The translations under genes were made by a program, and so were the position numbers. The notes under the pieces were generated by a model. That model made no database searches. It was not told the DNA's origin and was given only the letters and a program-made list of their open reading frames with translations. Positions 35,098-45,785 of a stretch of DNA of 64,000 nt are shown here, one piece after another; position 1 is the first letter of the stretch, and each line of letters begins with the position of its first letter. Source of the stretch: Apiospora phragmitis (taxonomy: Eukaryota > Ascomycota > Sordariomycetes > Amphisphaeriales > Apiosporaceae); NCBI GenBank assembly GCA_038363925.1, contig JAQQWL010000007.1, positions 992,001-1,056,000 on the forward strand. The letters are read 5' to 3'.

Positions 35098-37201
35098 ATG
35101 GATCTAGAGATATCATCCAGTATGGATGAGTACCGCAGAGACACAGACATTGTCCTGTGGTGGCTCGAAACCACGGCAACCTCAAACGGCTGGAAGAAAC
35201 CAGCTGACAGGGACCTCTCCACGAGAGACCTGGTGAACCAATCCAACATTATTGTCAATGCCAGCGTGCGCTTACCGCGTTATGTGAAGGTGGCATTCCT
35301 GAGTGCCATTAGGCTCAGGCAACGTTGCCAGCATTGGTTCGAGGTCGGTGCGAGATCCAACGCACAGCAGATTGAAGCACACAGGTACTTTATTGAAGTG
35401 CTTACCAAGTGCTACTCATGCTTCAACGACAAGGCTCTTCACGAGGAGGGTCCCGAAGATAAGATGGAAAGCCCACCTGAATCAAGGTAAACTGGAACAC
35501 CTACGTTTCTTGCATTCCAAGCTGATCCGAAATGTGTTTTAGTCAAATTTTTGCCGCGCTGGAAATTGAGGATCCGGCTTCTGACGACGACAGAAGTCAA
35601 CCCCAGAAATCTTCCCTAACATTGCGAGATAGTCACAGGGGTGAATACTGGAATCCAGATCCCATATGGGAAGCGGCTTTCGGAGTCTACAACATTTTCC
35701 AAGACATGCATTCTTTACGATCCGAAATCAAAGAACTATGGGCAAAAGTCATGCTGGGGGAAATGAGCTTACCGGCTGCCTCCTTGACCGCACTCCGCTG
35801 CCTGCTCTTCATCCGCGACCTCGAGGCGAAAGCGTATAAAACCTTCTGTAACGCCCACAGGTCGACTGGGAAGACATATCAAGATATGATTGGTGTGCTG
35901 TACAATATGATGAACCCTCGGACGGGTCATCTCACAGCACATGATTGCACCCTGAACAGTCCGAGACGGACAAGTTCGTCTTCTTATACATCGGTGAGGT
36001 GTTGACAAAGATGGTCCAGATCAAGCATCTCAGCGAAGTCTGGTCATGGCCACCTCCAGTCCCAGAGGCCAAGCTTTACAAAATCACGGACACCGACCTT
36101 ATCCAATCTGACAGCTTCCGCGAGCTGGCAGACATAGACCGCTTCCTCACCCAGGTCTGTATGGACATTCACCTGGTTGAAATTCTGGAGAAAGACCCAC
36201 ATGCAGACAAGGAGGCGATGAGACTGTGCTTGAACCCCCTGCAGATGGTACTGAGGAGTGTTTGGAATACCGGAAACGTTACAGCGGAGAGCGTTTTCGC
36301 AGCAGCCATACTCCTTGACTTCAGGGAGTTCGTTAACTTGCCGAAGCCTGTACTACCACCAACCACGCGATTTACCTTCATAGATGTGAAAACACGAGTC
36401 TACCGCGCACGCTCGTTCTATCCGTTTGAAGGGAAATTTAGTCAGCAGGCAGTGGACAGGGAGGAGTTCGAGTCAGGTCAGGTCCCCGGTCCATGTTCCA
36501 CCAGTATCTGGGGCACATCAACAAGACACATGAGGCTGGCAGACTTGCTGAGATAGCCGAAACACTTGAGCTGGTCCCCATGGATGGCCGAAGTGATTTC
36601 CTCTATCGAGCAGACCCAGTACTGCTAGGAACTCACATGGCTATTGAAGCTGTATCTGCACAACACACCCAAAAGGCTTTAGGGGATTTGCTTCTGCGTT
36701 TGCACAAGAGCAAACTAGATTTCGTCACGTTGGTGAAAGAGCTAGACAAGTTGGCATTCAACAAAGAACAACCCACGATGAAAGCTGGAAAGATAGGGAA
36801 ACAGAAGGGGAAGAAAAAGGGGAAGAGCAAGGCGAACAGAAAGAAAAAGGCAAAGAATGTGAGACTAACATTGGCTGAAGGCGTGACGAAGTACGCCGAA
36901 GCCGTTGAGATGCTATACAAGGACATCGCACCCGATACCTGAGGCATAAGACGCAAAGAAGAGGAGGCATCTTCCCGACAGAGACGACTGCTCTCATAGT
37001 GCCGACTTCCAGGACAATAAACCCGCCCGAACGGTGTATCCCTACAAGGAGGCTGCTTTGGCTGCGGTCAAGTCCGTAGTATACTGGAACCCGGACATAC
37101 TCGCGTTCAACGAAGAAGATTGGGTTATTCCTCCGCCAGACGCCGACGAGGACGACCAAGATGTCGGTGGCCACGATGATGATGAAGATGGTGAAGAATA
37201 G
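35098..37201 (+). pseudogene. DUF6604-type protein gene with at least three frameshifts
   Basis: Exon 1 (35098-35486) starts MDLEISSSMDEYRRDTDIVL and continues WWLETTA, the usual N-terminus of the fungal DUF6604 family. After an intron (35487-35542) the frame continues to about 35944. There a T appears lost (CATGATTGCAC) and coding moves to another frame (..HPEQSETDKFVFLYIG..). A second shift near 36480-36492 leads into ..MFHQYLGHINKTHEAG.., including a Lys/Gly-rich basic patch (..KIGKQKGKKKGKSKANRKKK..). A third shift near 36940, plus a TAA, precedes an acidic C-terminus (..VIPPPDADEDDQDVGGHDD..) ending at 37201. Known members are uncharacterised, often multi-copy fungal proteins. Whether the breaks are real or sequencing errors is undecided. 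Confidence 0.65.
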
Positions 37202-37233
37202 GTAGTGGGGTATCAAATAAATCGCCGGCTCTT

Positions 37234-38160
37234 CGGCTAGCGGCAGCCTGGGCGTCGGACACCACCGCGGCTGGCCCCAACGTGAACCTGAACGATGGGT
37301 CCCTCCTCGCGCTACAACTTGCGAGCGAGAGTGCGGAAGAAGCTGAAGCTGTCTACAGCAGCAACTACAGGCCCTCGACAACGAGTTCCAAGTCGCCACC
37401 TCGCAATTCTTGCCGCCCGGCCTGCTTCGAACGGGCCTTGACGAAGCTGCCTTCCAGCGAATGTGCGAAAGATTGGAGCGCACCGCAGCCAAGAATAACT
37501 TCGCTCTCCCTGCGTCTCTCGCTCGCAAGCGCGCTCTTCCTGCTACGAAGGGCCCCAATGGCTCTCGTGTGAGCAAGAAACGCCGCAGCATCCCTCACCG
37601 GCTAGAGAAGACTACTGAGCGCTGGGATCCCTGCCAGAACTGCATTAACAGCATGTTGGCTAGCACCCCAAAGGCAGAGAGCCCTGCTATAACACCAACC
37701 GAGATAAGTCGGATCGCTGTTACAAGTGCACCAAGGGTAACGATACGTAAGTAGCTCCCGGATCCTGTTCTGCAGCGTATTGTAGCTAACCAGAATAGTT
37801 GTCTTGGCCGAGCCGTTCTTACACGACCCGTCACCGTCACCGGAGCTGGCAAATTATTTTCGGCGTTAATTATATGTTGGCTATAGAAACTCATGAAATA
37901 GACTCTAAACACTTCCTTCCCTTCTCATCAAGGTGAAACTTTTGTCCATAAATTAGAAATATTCCCACTCAATCTGTCTTATGTACCAATCATGGCCCCG
38001 ACGAGGAAACGCACGCCAACCCTGTCCCCGAAGACGAGGACGAAGACGAGATAGGCGGCAGCGAAAACATCCCGTCTGTCCATACCGCCCACCTTGCCGC
38101 AAATTTCGCAGAACAGGAGAAACCTGGTGACGAGGACGCATTTCCATATGCTTGAGGATG
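37234..38160 (+). pseudogene. broken gene fragments with paired CxxC motifs
   Basis: Coding-like pieces follow one another in different frames: ..NLNDGSLLALQLASESAEEA.. (37282-37350), then ..LQALDNEFQVATSQFLPPGL.. (37365-37430) and ..RTGLDEAAFQRMCERLERTA... A basic stretch and CQNC (about 37633) lie in that frame. Shifted near 37680 is ..DKSDRCYKCTKGND.., followed by a GTAAGT intron (37742-37799, GCTAAC branch) and TCLGRAVLT... CxxC..CxxC spacing suggests a zinc-binding fold. A further acidic frame (..ENIPSVHTAHLAANFAEQE.., 37993-38155) may be its last exon. No 5' start is visible. The family is not recognised. Confidence 0.4.
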
Positions 38161-38263
38161 ATAAAGCACTGCCGTCACAACTGCCATCCATCCTTTCCGG
38201 CTATTGCTTCTCTCCTCCTCGCTCACATTACTTAATGTCACCCACTTAACCCAGCCAGCAATC

Positions 38264-38404
38264 ATGTCGATTCAGTTGCCTGTAGGCTTTCAGGATCTCT
38301 CGTTTGAGTTTAAGTACGAGATACTGGGACAGACCAGCCTCGTTGCGCCCTACGATCGGGTCTACTACGGGGACTTGCTGGCCCAGTCAGTCGGGCTTCT
38401 ATAA
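38264..38404 (+). CDS. short hypothetical ORF
   Basis: ATG-initiated 46-residue frame (MSIQLPVGFQDLSFEFKYEI..) with protein-like content but no recognised motif. Possibly the first exon or remnant of a larger gene; no convincing donor seen. Confidence 0.25.
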   Translation: MSIQLPVGFQDLSFEFKYEILGQTSLVAPYDRVYYGDLLAQSVGLL

Positions 38405-38992
38405 GCACATCGATAGTGACAACAACGGCTCGAGCCGAAGCAAAGGATCGTTTTGTCTGCGAAACGGCAAAATGGAAAGACCATGATCCATCTCTCACAG
38501 TATTCAATTCGTTCGTTATTTCGCAAGCACTTCGAGTTCAATCCTTGCTGAGCATCGTCTTCACTTCTACTACTCTACTTACTTAATTTTCATTTTCTAG
38601 CTGTGGCGTTTGGAGAAGCGAAGCAGCCGCGGAGGGGGAGACGGCCCATATATGCCCAAAACAGAAAAAGACAGATCAAGATGAACATGTTCTGATTTGT
38701 AATTCAATGAAACGGCTTCCTAATTTCTTGTTGAGACCGCTAGGCACGCAGCTGGCGTGGACCTCTAAAACTAACCGGAAGTGATCAAACTGTTGAAACA
38801 TCGCCATTGCCCTCCTTTACCGAAAGCCGATTGGGAAAATGTCATCTTAACGCCATCCATGAAGCCAAAAGAGGTGAGTGATCCTAGGGGCCGCTCTCGC
38901 TTAGTATATCCCCAAAAACGCCGTAGGAATGAATCTAGGAAAGAAGGAGTAAGAGGAAATGCTGCAAGCTTATAAGCTCTCTCTCTCTCTCA
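38405..38992. other. intergenic; short CT microsatellite
   Basis: No gene; CTCTCTCTCTCTC at about 38977-38989. Confidence 0.5.
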
Positions 38993-40601
38993 TCATTTGT
39001 TTCGTGCCGCGCGATCGTATCGGTCCAGTCGTTCAGCCGCCGCTTTCACGGTGCTTCTGCTCAACGAAGCCGTGCTACCCGAGCCCTCCACGCCGCCATT
39101 GTCGCGAGCTGGCACGACTTCCCATCTACGCATACCGTCGTCCATACCGGGCCACAGGTCCGTGGGGATGTACTCCGCCACTTCTTGCCGAAACGTATCG
39201 CGCTGCCTCTGATCCACGTCGATGAGCTTGTCGACGCTCTCCTTGGCCTTCCTCCATATCGCCAGCACCTTCTCCTCGTGGGCTCGGCGGCGATCTGCTT
39301 CAAGAATGAGGTTATCGTACGAGTGCGCATATGTCTCGTAGAAAGCCCTCAGGCTGTCCATTTCGCCCATCTTCTCCGAGATGCTCTGGTGCTCGTCTTG
39401 CCATCGGTCGCGATACTCCGATTCGGACGCAATGTAGCTCTGTAGTCTTGTGCCGATGTCTTCTAGGACGTGGAAGGCGCCGATAGTGGTCACGTACGTA
39501 TGCTTGATCTGATTAGTTTGTTCCTCAAGCCGCGCGAACTCGTCTTCCAAGGCCTGTAACCTGGCGTTGATCTCCTCGACGACACCATACACCTCGGCAG
39601 CATCTTGGACGACGACGTGTGGGATGTTCGCTCTTTCCTGGGCGGAAATGCTGTCTAGTTCGGGCGCATGGGGATCCTGGTCAGGTATGACGCCAGATAT
39701 TGACACAGCATCACGCCCGTCCTGTGATTGCGTCACCTCGGCAGCCCTCCCTTCTGGCCAGAGCCACACCTCCCTCGGTTATTCGTACGGCAGTCACGCA
39801 TAAATCGAAGTGTTTGGTAAGCGAGGTCAACAGCTCGGCCATTTCGTGCGAATTATCCATCATCGAAGCAAGGAGTTGTATGATCGGCTGTGTTGCATCA
39901 GAGGCCGACGGAGAGAGAGGCGAGGGAGCGGCCGCCAAGCTCTTGTTGAGTCCTCGAAGATCGTTTTCGAATCGAAGGAGGTCGCCGTCGAATGATGTCT
40001 GGGTAGCCTGATAACCATGGGGAGTTAGCAATTGATGTCAAATAGTAATCGCCTCCCGGGCGTCTGTGACAGGAAGATGACCTACCTGCAAGGCACCGAT
40101 ATTCTCCTTAAGGGCGTTGCGCATGGTGTCAACCTGGTCTACATCAAGGAAATCTAGCAGACACTTCTTCTCCTCACCCTGGGGCCTAAAGGCACTTTCT
40201 ACGGTCCTAGTTCGGAGGACGTTCATCATCTCTTCCAGTCGTCCGTTTGTGGCGTCGAGGTGTTTGATGATCTGCTTGAATTCCCGTTTTCCATTCTCGT
40301 ATGTTCGGGTCAGGCCCTTGCGGACCTTAAGTAGCAGTCGGACCTGCAGGGTGATGCCGCGGCGAAGGAACTCGGCTTGCGCCCCCAGGATGACGGCTTC
40401 TTCGTGGGCTTGGCGCGCCGCTGTGACTAGCTCGTTGGCGCGAAGGACAAGGGACATGGACGAGAGCGAGCGTTTGGCCTCGAGCAAGTGGTGCACGAGC
40501 GTCTCGACGGGAATCGCATCCGCGCCCTCGAGATCGCCATGTTGGGATGATGTCTGTGATTGACGGGCAGAGGACGAGGCTGTGGAAGTTGGGGAAGCCA
40601 T
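38993..40601 (-). CDS. ATG17: autophagy-related protein 17 (scaffold of the Atg1 complex), one apparent frameshift
   Basis: Exon 1 is 40601-40086 and exon 2 is 40007-38993 (79 nt intron, GTAGGT..TATCAG). The product is about 509 residues and almost entirely helical, as expected for the crescent-shaped Atg17 scaffold that organises the phagophore assembly site with Atg1-Atg13-Atg29/31. Recognisable family segments are ..VETLVHHLLEAKRSLSSMSL.., ..EMAELLTSLTKHFDLCVTAV.. with ITEGGVALA, and the late ..WRKAKESVDKLIDVDQRQRD... Exon 2 is one base too long. After ..ITEGGVALARRE the frame must shift to AAEVTQSQDG.., which one extra G in the GGGAGGG run at 39744-39753 explains. Both halves are otherwise well preserved, so the shift could be an assembly error rather than a real loss of function. 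Confidence 0.88.
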
Positions 40602-41448
40602 CTTTGTAAATTGTAATACGCTACGGCTACGGGAAGAGGCGTATGTTGAAGGGCCTGAAAGTAGCGGGGAAACCGACGATTGGCCGCCGGTCGCTACGTT
40701 GTCATCTCGGATGAAGTCATACTTTCTGGAGGATTGGTTGAAGGATAGGATTGAGAGAGTGAGAGGGAGAAAGGAAGCAGGTTGAGCTGCCTGAGCTCAC
40801 GGGAGGCTCAAGGTTAACGTCAAGCACACCACAGAGCAGCCTTGGATCAGCGCGAGCTTCAGCAAGGTCCTCGCCTGTAGCCGGGGAGCTGCAGCATGCA
40901 CTGTGGGGGTTCGCAGCCAATGGGCGTGGCAAGGCGAATCGGTGGAAGCAAATGCCGATTCTTCGGGATCCACTCTTACGCACCTAAGATGCGCTGATAT
41001 GGGTGAGCTCAGGTACTGCCTGTGCTGTGCAGGGGCAATAGCCAGGCTTCAGGCTTGCAAGGCAAGAGCTTAACTCCGCCATGTTTCCGGGGTACTTTGG
41101 GGGACGCTGTCAATTACAATTGATGGATGTAATTAATGGAAGCCAATATCTAGGCGTTCTGGGCATGAAACGAATTGCAAGGTTGCAAAAAGGGGGAAAC
41201 TCCGTGGGCTTGCCACAGCAAATGTTACAGGATCAATAGAAAGCTGTTTTCTTCCAAAATGTCCCGTCCCGACTTGTTAATCTCGACATAATTACACGTT
41301 CATTTTACTGATTCCCAGTGCATGTAGTAACCAAGAAAAAGGAAGGCGTCGGACGCGGGCAAGCAAAAGAAACGGTCTGCTAATTGCTTGAGAGAGTTCG
41401 CGCCGCGTGTTCGCCAGTGGGACTTTCCGGATCCAATTGGCAATTGCC
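40602..41448. other. bidirectional promoter region
   Basis: Separates the divergent ATG17 and riboflavin-kinase-fold genes. No gene inside. Confidence 0.5.
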
Positions 41449-43674
41449 ATGTCGTCTGACACCCCAGCCATTTTGGTCCCTGGCGGCATCAGACGTAAGC
41501 CAGTACCAGCCGCCCAACAACGTCCCCCTTCGCCCGGGGCGTACGACGTTCTGGACGATTATTACGATGAGCAGGACAGCAACCCGCCTCCGTACTCATT
41601 GGTGGAGCAGCCACGTGAGCCTGTGAGGTATCAGGCCCAGAACCGGGAGGAGGTGAGATACCAGGTTCCGGATCGGCAGGATACACGAAATCAGGTCCAA
41701 GAGCGGCCCAGGTTACCTCCTAAGGCGGCGACGACCCCGTTGGTAATCCCCAACGGCGGCCACCATTTCCCACCGCCTCCTCCGCTACCACCACCTGCAT
41801 ACCCAACGCTAACGTCGGCTGGAGTTCCAACAATGGGTATACCTCAATACAATTCGGCTACAACACCTTCGGTCACTCCGACTGGCCATCAATTCCCTCC
41901 GCCTCCACCACATCCAGGACCCCCAACACCAACATCGGCTTGGACTCCAACAGCCCATATCCCCATCTACAATCCGGCGTCAACGCCTTGGGCAACCCCG
42001 CCACCCCCAGCACTTCTAACGCCCACATCGGCCGGGACGCCGCCGCCGGGCACACTCCACTCCAAGACGTCAACAAGCTCGTTGGGGACATCCTCGGACT
42101 ATGGATTCCCAGCGCCGCCCAAGCCAACATCGGCAGACACGACGCCGCCGGCGGTAGCAGCAGCAGGCAAATCCTTTTGGCAGACGGGCGTCGACGAGAT
42201 CATCTACTTCGCCGGCGGTCTCGTCTCCAACCCGTCGGAGTCCACCAAGCACTACACCATCATGCGGAACTCCTCGGCCCTGGTGTATTACCGCGGTCCC
42301 AGCACCAGCGTGACCATCACCATCTTCTCCGACTGCTCACTGCCGGCGGACCGGTCGCTTTGGCTGCAGCGGAAGGGGTACTCGGGCGACATGGGCATGA
42401 ACTTCAGCACGCTGTTCGGGGCCGGGTCCAACTGGATCGACGTGACGCCCGCGTCGGAGGCGCTGCCCTCGGACCTGCCCGAGACGGACGAGCGGGCCTG
42501 GCAGCGTGACACCAACAAGTTCCACAAGAAGGCCAACAAGGACAAGCATCTAGTGAAACAGGTGGCACGCGAGACTTGCATCGTCCGCATCCCCGCCATC
42601 GCCTCCGACGGCTACCTCCGCCTTCTGCTGTGCACCGGCGACCGCAAGAAGGTCCTGTGCCCTAGCCCCGTTTTCCGCGTCGCGAGCACATCCAGCGACG
42701 TCAGCATCATGCGTGGTGCCAGTCTTTCCACCATGCCGCTCGAGCTGGGCCTCAAGGCGGCCTCGGTCGTCGGCAACGCCGTCGTGAACAAGTACGTGGG
42801 GCCTGCAAAGGTATTGGTCGGTGACCGTGTGCAGAAAGTCACGAAGAAGGTGACGAACCATGGCATCGTCACGTCCAGAGCCGAGCACGTCGCCTACGTC
42901 AAGTCAGGCCTGAAGGACAAGTTCAATTCTCTCGAGTCCGGCTACGACGGTGCGCGAGACGTCTCATACGCGCCCCTGCACGAGCAGATCCTCTTCGATC
43001 ACGATGCGGAAGTGATCGGGCCGGAGTCGGGCCCAGAGAGTCCCTTCCCCATCAAGCTCAATGGCAAGGTTGCCAGAGGTACCGGGCAGGGCCAAGCTCA
43101 AATGGGTATTCCTACGGCGAATCTGACTGGTGTCTCAAGTGACTTGTTACTACGCTTGGGCGGCATATACATTGGGTGGGCAAGCGTCCAGCCTGGCGTC
43201 GGGCACGTCGGCGTATCTTACGACTGGCACGAAGCAATCATCATGATCGGGCCCTGTCCATACGCAGCGCCACGCGTCGTGTCCAGCAATGTGGCCACCG
43301 TACACATGATCCACGACTTCGGCTCGTCGACCTTCTTCGACTCCAGCTTGAAGGTCATTCTCATGGCTCATCTACGCCCTGTCCCGGCGCAGAATCGTAC
43401 GAGGTCGCCAGCCGAGCTCCAGACATCGATCTCGCGGGACGTCGACATCGCCCTTGCCAGTCTCAGCCGCGAGGACTGGGGGCCGCACTCGACCATATCC
43501 AGGCTCCGGACGGCCAAAAGCGAGAGGAACCTGGCGGACAAGTACGTCGAGACGCGGGCGCGGCTCCAGAAACGCGTGGACAGCGTCCCTCTCCATTGGG
43601 CTGGAGTCCGGTCGGCTGGCGCGGAGGCGAGGGACCAGGTCCACGGAAAGGGTGGCCTCTATATAAGACGCTGA
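41449..43674 (+). CDS. proline-rich protein with C-terminal riboflavin-kinase-like domain
   Basis: Single exon, 741 residues from MSSDTPAILVPGG (chosen as the first ATG of the coding frame). Residues 1-240 are Pro/Thr/Ser-rich with PPPPP runs and repeated TPTSA units, likely disordered. Residues about 245-520 form an unassigned globular region (..VDEIIYFAGGLVSNP.., ..IMRNSSALVYYRGPST..). Residues about 533-645 match the flavokinase fold: GTGQGQAQMGIPTANL with the PTAN metal/ATP motif, GGIYIGWASV, and VHMIHDF..LKVILMAHLRP. The glutamate usual before VHIIH is replaced by Thr, so catalytic activity is doubtful. It may be a non-enzymatic or regulatory derivative. The architecture is seen in fungi fused to varied N-terminal regions; function unknown. 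The frame is intact. Confidence 0.75.
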   Translation: MSSDTPAILVPGGIRRKPVPAAQQRPPSPGAYDVLDDYYDEQDSNPPPYSLVEQPREPVRYQAQNREEVRYQVPDRQDTRNQVQERPRLPPKAATTPLVIPNGGHHFPPPPPLPPPAYPTLTSAGVPTMGIPQYNSATTPSVTPTGHQFPPPPPHPGPPTPTSAWTPTAHIPIYNPASTPWATPPPPALLTPTSAGTPPPGTLHSKTSTSSLGTSSDYGFPAPPKPTSADTTPPAVAAAGKSFWQTGVDEIIYFAGGLVSNPSESTKHYTIMRNSSALVYYRGPSTSVTITIFSDCSLPADRSLWLQRKGYSGDMGMNFSTLFGAGSNWIDVTPASEALPSDLPETDERAWQRDTNKFHKKANKDKHLVKQVARETCIVRIPAIASDGYLRLLLCTGDRKKVLCPSPVFRVASTSSDVSIMRGASLSTMPLELGLKAASVVGNAVVNKYVGPAKVLVGDRVQKVTKKVTNHGIVTSRAEHVAYVKSGLKDKFNSLESGYDGARDVSYAPLHEQILFDHDAEVIGPESGPESPFPIKLNGKVARGTGQGQAQMGIPTANLTGVSSDLLLRLGGIYIGWASVQPGVGHVGVSYDWHEAIIMIGPCPYAAPRVVSSNVATVHMIHDFGSSTFFDSSLKVILMAHLRPVPAQNRTRSPAELQTSISRDVDIALASLSREDWGPHSTISRLRTAKSERNLADKYVETRARLQKRVDSVPLHWAGVRSAGAEARDQVHGKGGLYIRR

Positions 43675-45417
43675 TCGGAAGTCTACTCGAGGGCTTAATG
43701 CCCATCCATACACCCGCGGCGAAGACGACCCACGACCATGCATACAGTTGCTACCCGGCGTGGTCTGTAGCACCATATAATCACTGTACTATATCTATAT
43801 AATCGAATACTTCCATACCTAATCCAATCTACGGTGATCAAGCCGACCGCCATGTGTACGATGTTTCAACTACGGCCCGATAATCATGATGATCTCGAAT
43901 TGGCAAGACGTGAGCATACCTGCTTCCCCTACGAATCCATACACAAAAGTCAAAGGGACCATTCTGTCCGGCACTGTCAAGTCTCCGTGGCCTGCTCATC
44001 CACATGTCTGATACAACCTTGGAAAAGAAGAGGCTAGTAGTGTTAAAATCCCCAATAGACTTTCAAATGGCCTCACACACTGAAGCAGGTGGAGTCCAAA
44101 AGAAACCTTCATCTACACATTCCAGACCAATACCCATACTCAGTGACCCACCCAAAGCAACCTCGTTTCGATACTCCGTTTGCAAGATGGAGATATTGTA
44201 GCATCGCTTCCTTCCCAATCCAATGAGCCTCGAGCGGCTGGTGATGTCGAGTAAGTATCAGCCATGCTGCAATTCATTCATTGAACTGGTTTTTTGCTGA
44301 CGGCTGGGTGGTAGACAGTGTGAGCCGGCCACGAGTAAATGCAACTGCACTTCGGGCAGATTTCCTCTTCATACTTTTTTCGCCCGCCCCCCTTTTATAC
44401 GAGTGGAAAGAAAGTTACCAATGGCTAATCACCCACTCTAAACCCAGCGATGATGCTGGCCCGACTCGCAGACATATGTCGATACGTTCGTTTTATATCA
44501 GTACTACTGGTATCATCCTATCTGGAAATATCATGTCTTCAATAGACACGTTAAAAGGAGAAAATCAACCGATTTCTCCCTTTATTCTCCATTCCGTTTG
44601 ATCTCGACGCAGTGATAGGTCCAGGTAGGGCACCCGAGCAAGCCCAGTACGTCCAACTCAAGCTTGACAGCCATTGTTCCAACCCACAGCATTGCAAAGT
44701 CAGTCTCTGGACAGGGGTCCGCACCCTCACTTATCCTCGCTTATATAAACCATATAGCTCTTCTGCCTGGCAGTCCCAGATACTGACGTACTGACTGTAG
44801 GCCAGCTCTTCCAAGCCTGGGAGTAATATGACCCGGACCCGTGTGGACCCTCTCAGAAAAAATATATAAAGGCCCTTTCCTTCCAACTCATTCAAATTCT
44901 TTTCATTCCTCCTTAACATACAACCATTCCCTTCCCTCTTCCCTTCCCTCTTCCCTCTTCCCTTCTCTCTTCCCTTCATCTCTTTAAAGCCAAGTGGTCT
45001 TTCTAGGTAAGTAACATTTCCTCCCACCTTCTTCATCTCCTCTCCTCTCCCTTCCCTTTCCCTCTCTCACCTTCCCTTCCCTCCCCTCTACTCCCCCTTA
45101 CCCTTCCTCTCTCTCCTCTTCCTTTGTCCGGGCTCAATAACATGGAAATTTTGGGGACTTCTAGGGCTAAACCATGGTCATCAGGACCCAATACGTGACA
45201 GCGCCGGAGAAGACATGGAGTAGATTCCCAAGAGCTATTGCCTGTGTAGGCAGCAATTTTTCTTCGGGTCTGCTTCGCTGTTCCATTGTCGAGGGCTCCT
45301 CTTGGGACTCGCAATGGCGCGCCGCGAACCTTCACGTGTTGACCTAGGGCTCTATGTTGGCTTCTTGTCTTCCAAATGTCTCAGCTTGCCATCACTCACG
45401 ACATCTCTCACTTCATC
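43675..45417. other. intergenic; long pyrimidine-rich tract
   Basis: No gene. About 44925-45125 is dominated by CCCTTCC/CTCTTCC units, which look like slipped-strand simple sequence. Confidence 0.5.
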
Positions 45418-45614
45418 AGTCCAAGCTCCATGACAAGAAAATTGTTGGCTGTCCGCAACGACACGAAAACTAATATGCCTTCACCTAGTCCAAGCTCCCA
45501 CGACTATGTAAACTGGTGATGCCGTCCGCAACGATGCGAAACTAATATGCCAGTCCAAGCTCCCATGACTATATAAACTGGTGAGCCGTCCGCAACGACG
45601 CGAAACTAATATGA
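45418..45614 (+). repeat. three tandem copies of a ~65 bp unit
   Basis: Copies begin at 45418, 45487 and 45552 with AGTCCAAGCTCC. Each contains GTCCGCAACGAnnCGAAA and ACTAATATG near its end. Copies 2 and 3 are the most alike (TATAAACTGGTGA versus TGTAAACTGGTGA). The unit is noncoding. Confidence 0.85.
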
Positions 45615-45785
45615 CTTCCTGTTTCCCCTTCCTCTTCCCCTTCCCTCACTCAGGACAAGCGTTCTTTCCATCACGAAGGGCAAGTGTCCAGGCAGATGGT
45701 TCTGATATCCATGTTTATTATTATCTACTCCAGGCAGCACCGGATAATCACTAATCAACATCCCAGGCACCACCCCAAGCACCGC
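45615..45785. other. 3' flank of the DPP IV gene
   Basis: Noncoding. Confidence 0.4.

Noticed and set aside
36758..37591. 277-codon minus-strand open frame
   Set aside because: Shadow of plus-strand coding segments; Arg/Ser-rich composition typical of antisense frames.
44925..45125. low-complexity CT tract as CRISPR-like or structured repeat
   Set aside because: Irregular polypyrimidine simple sequence, no spaced repeats, eukaryotic context.
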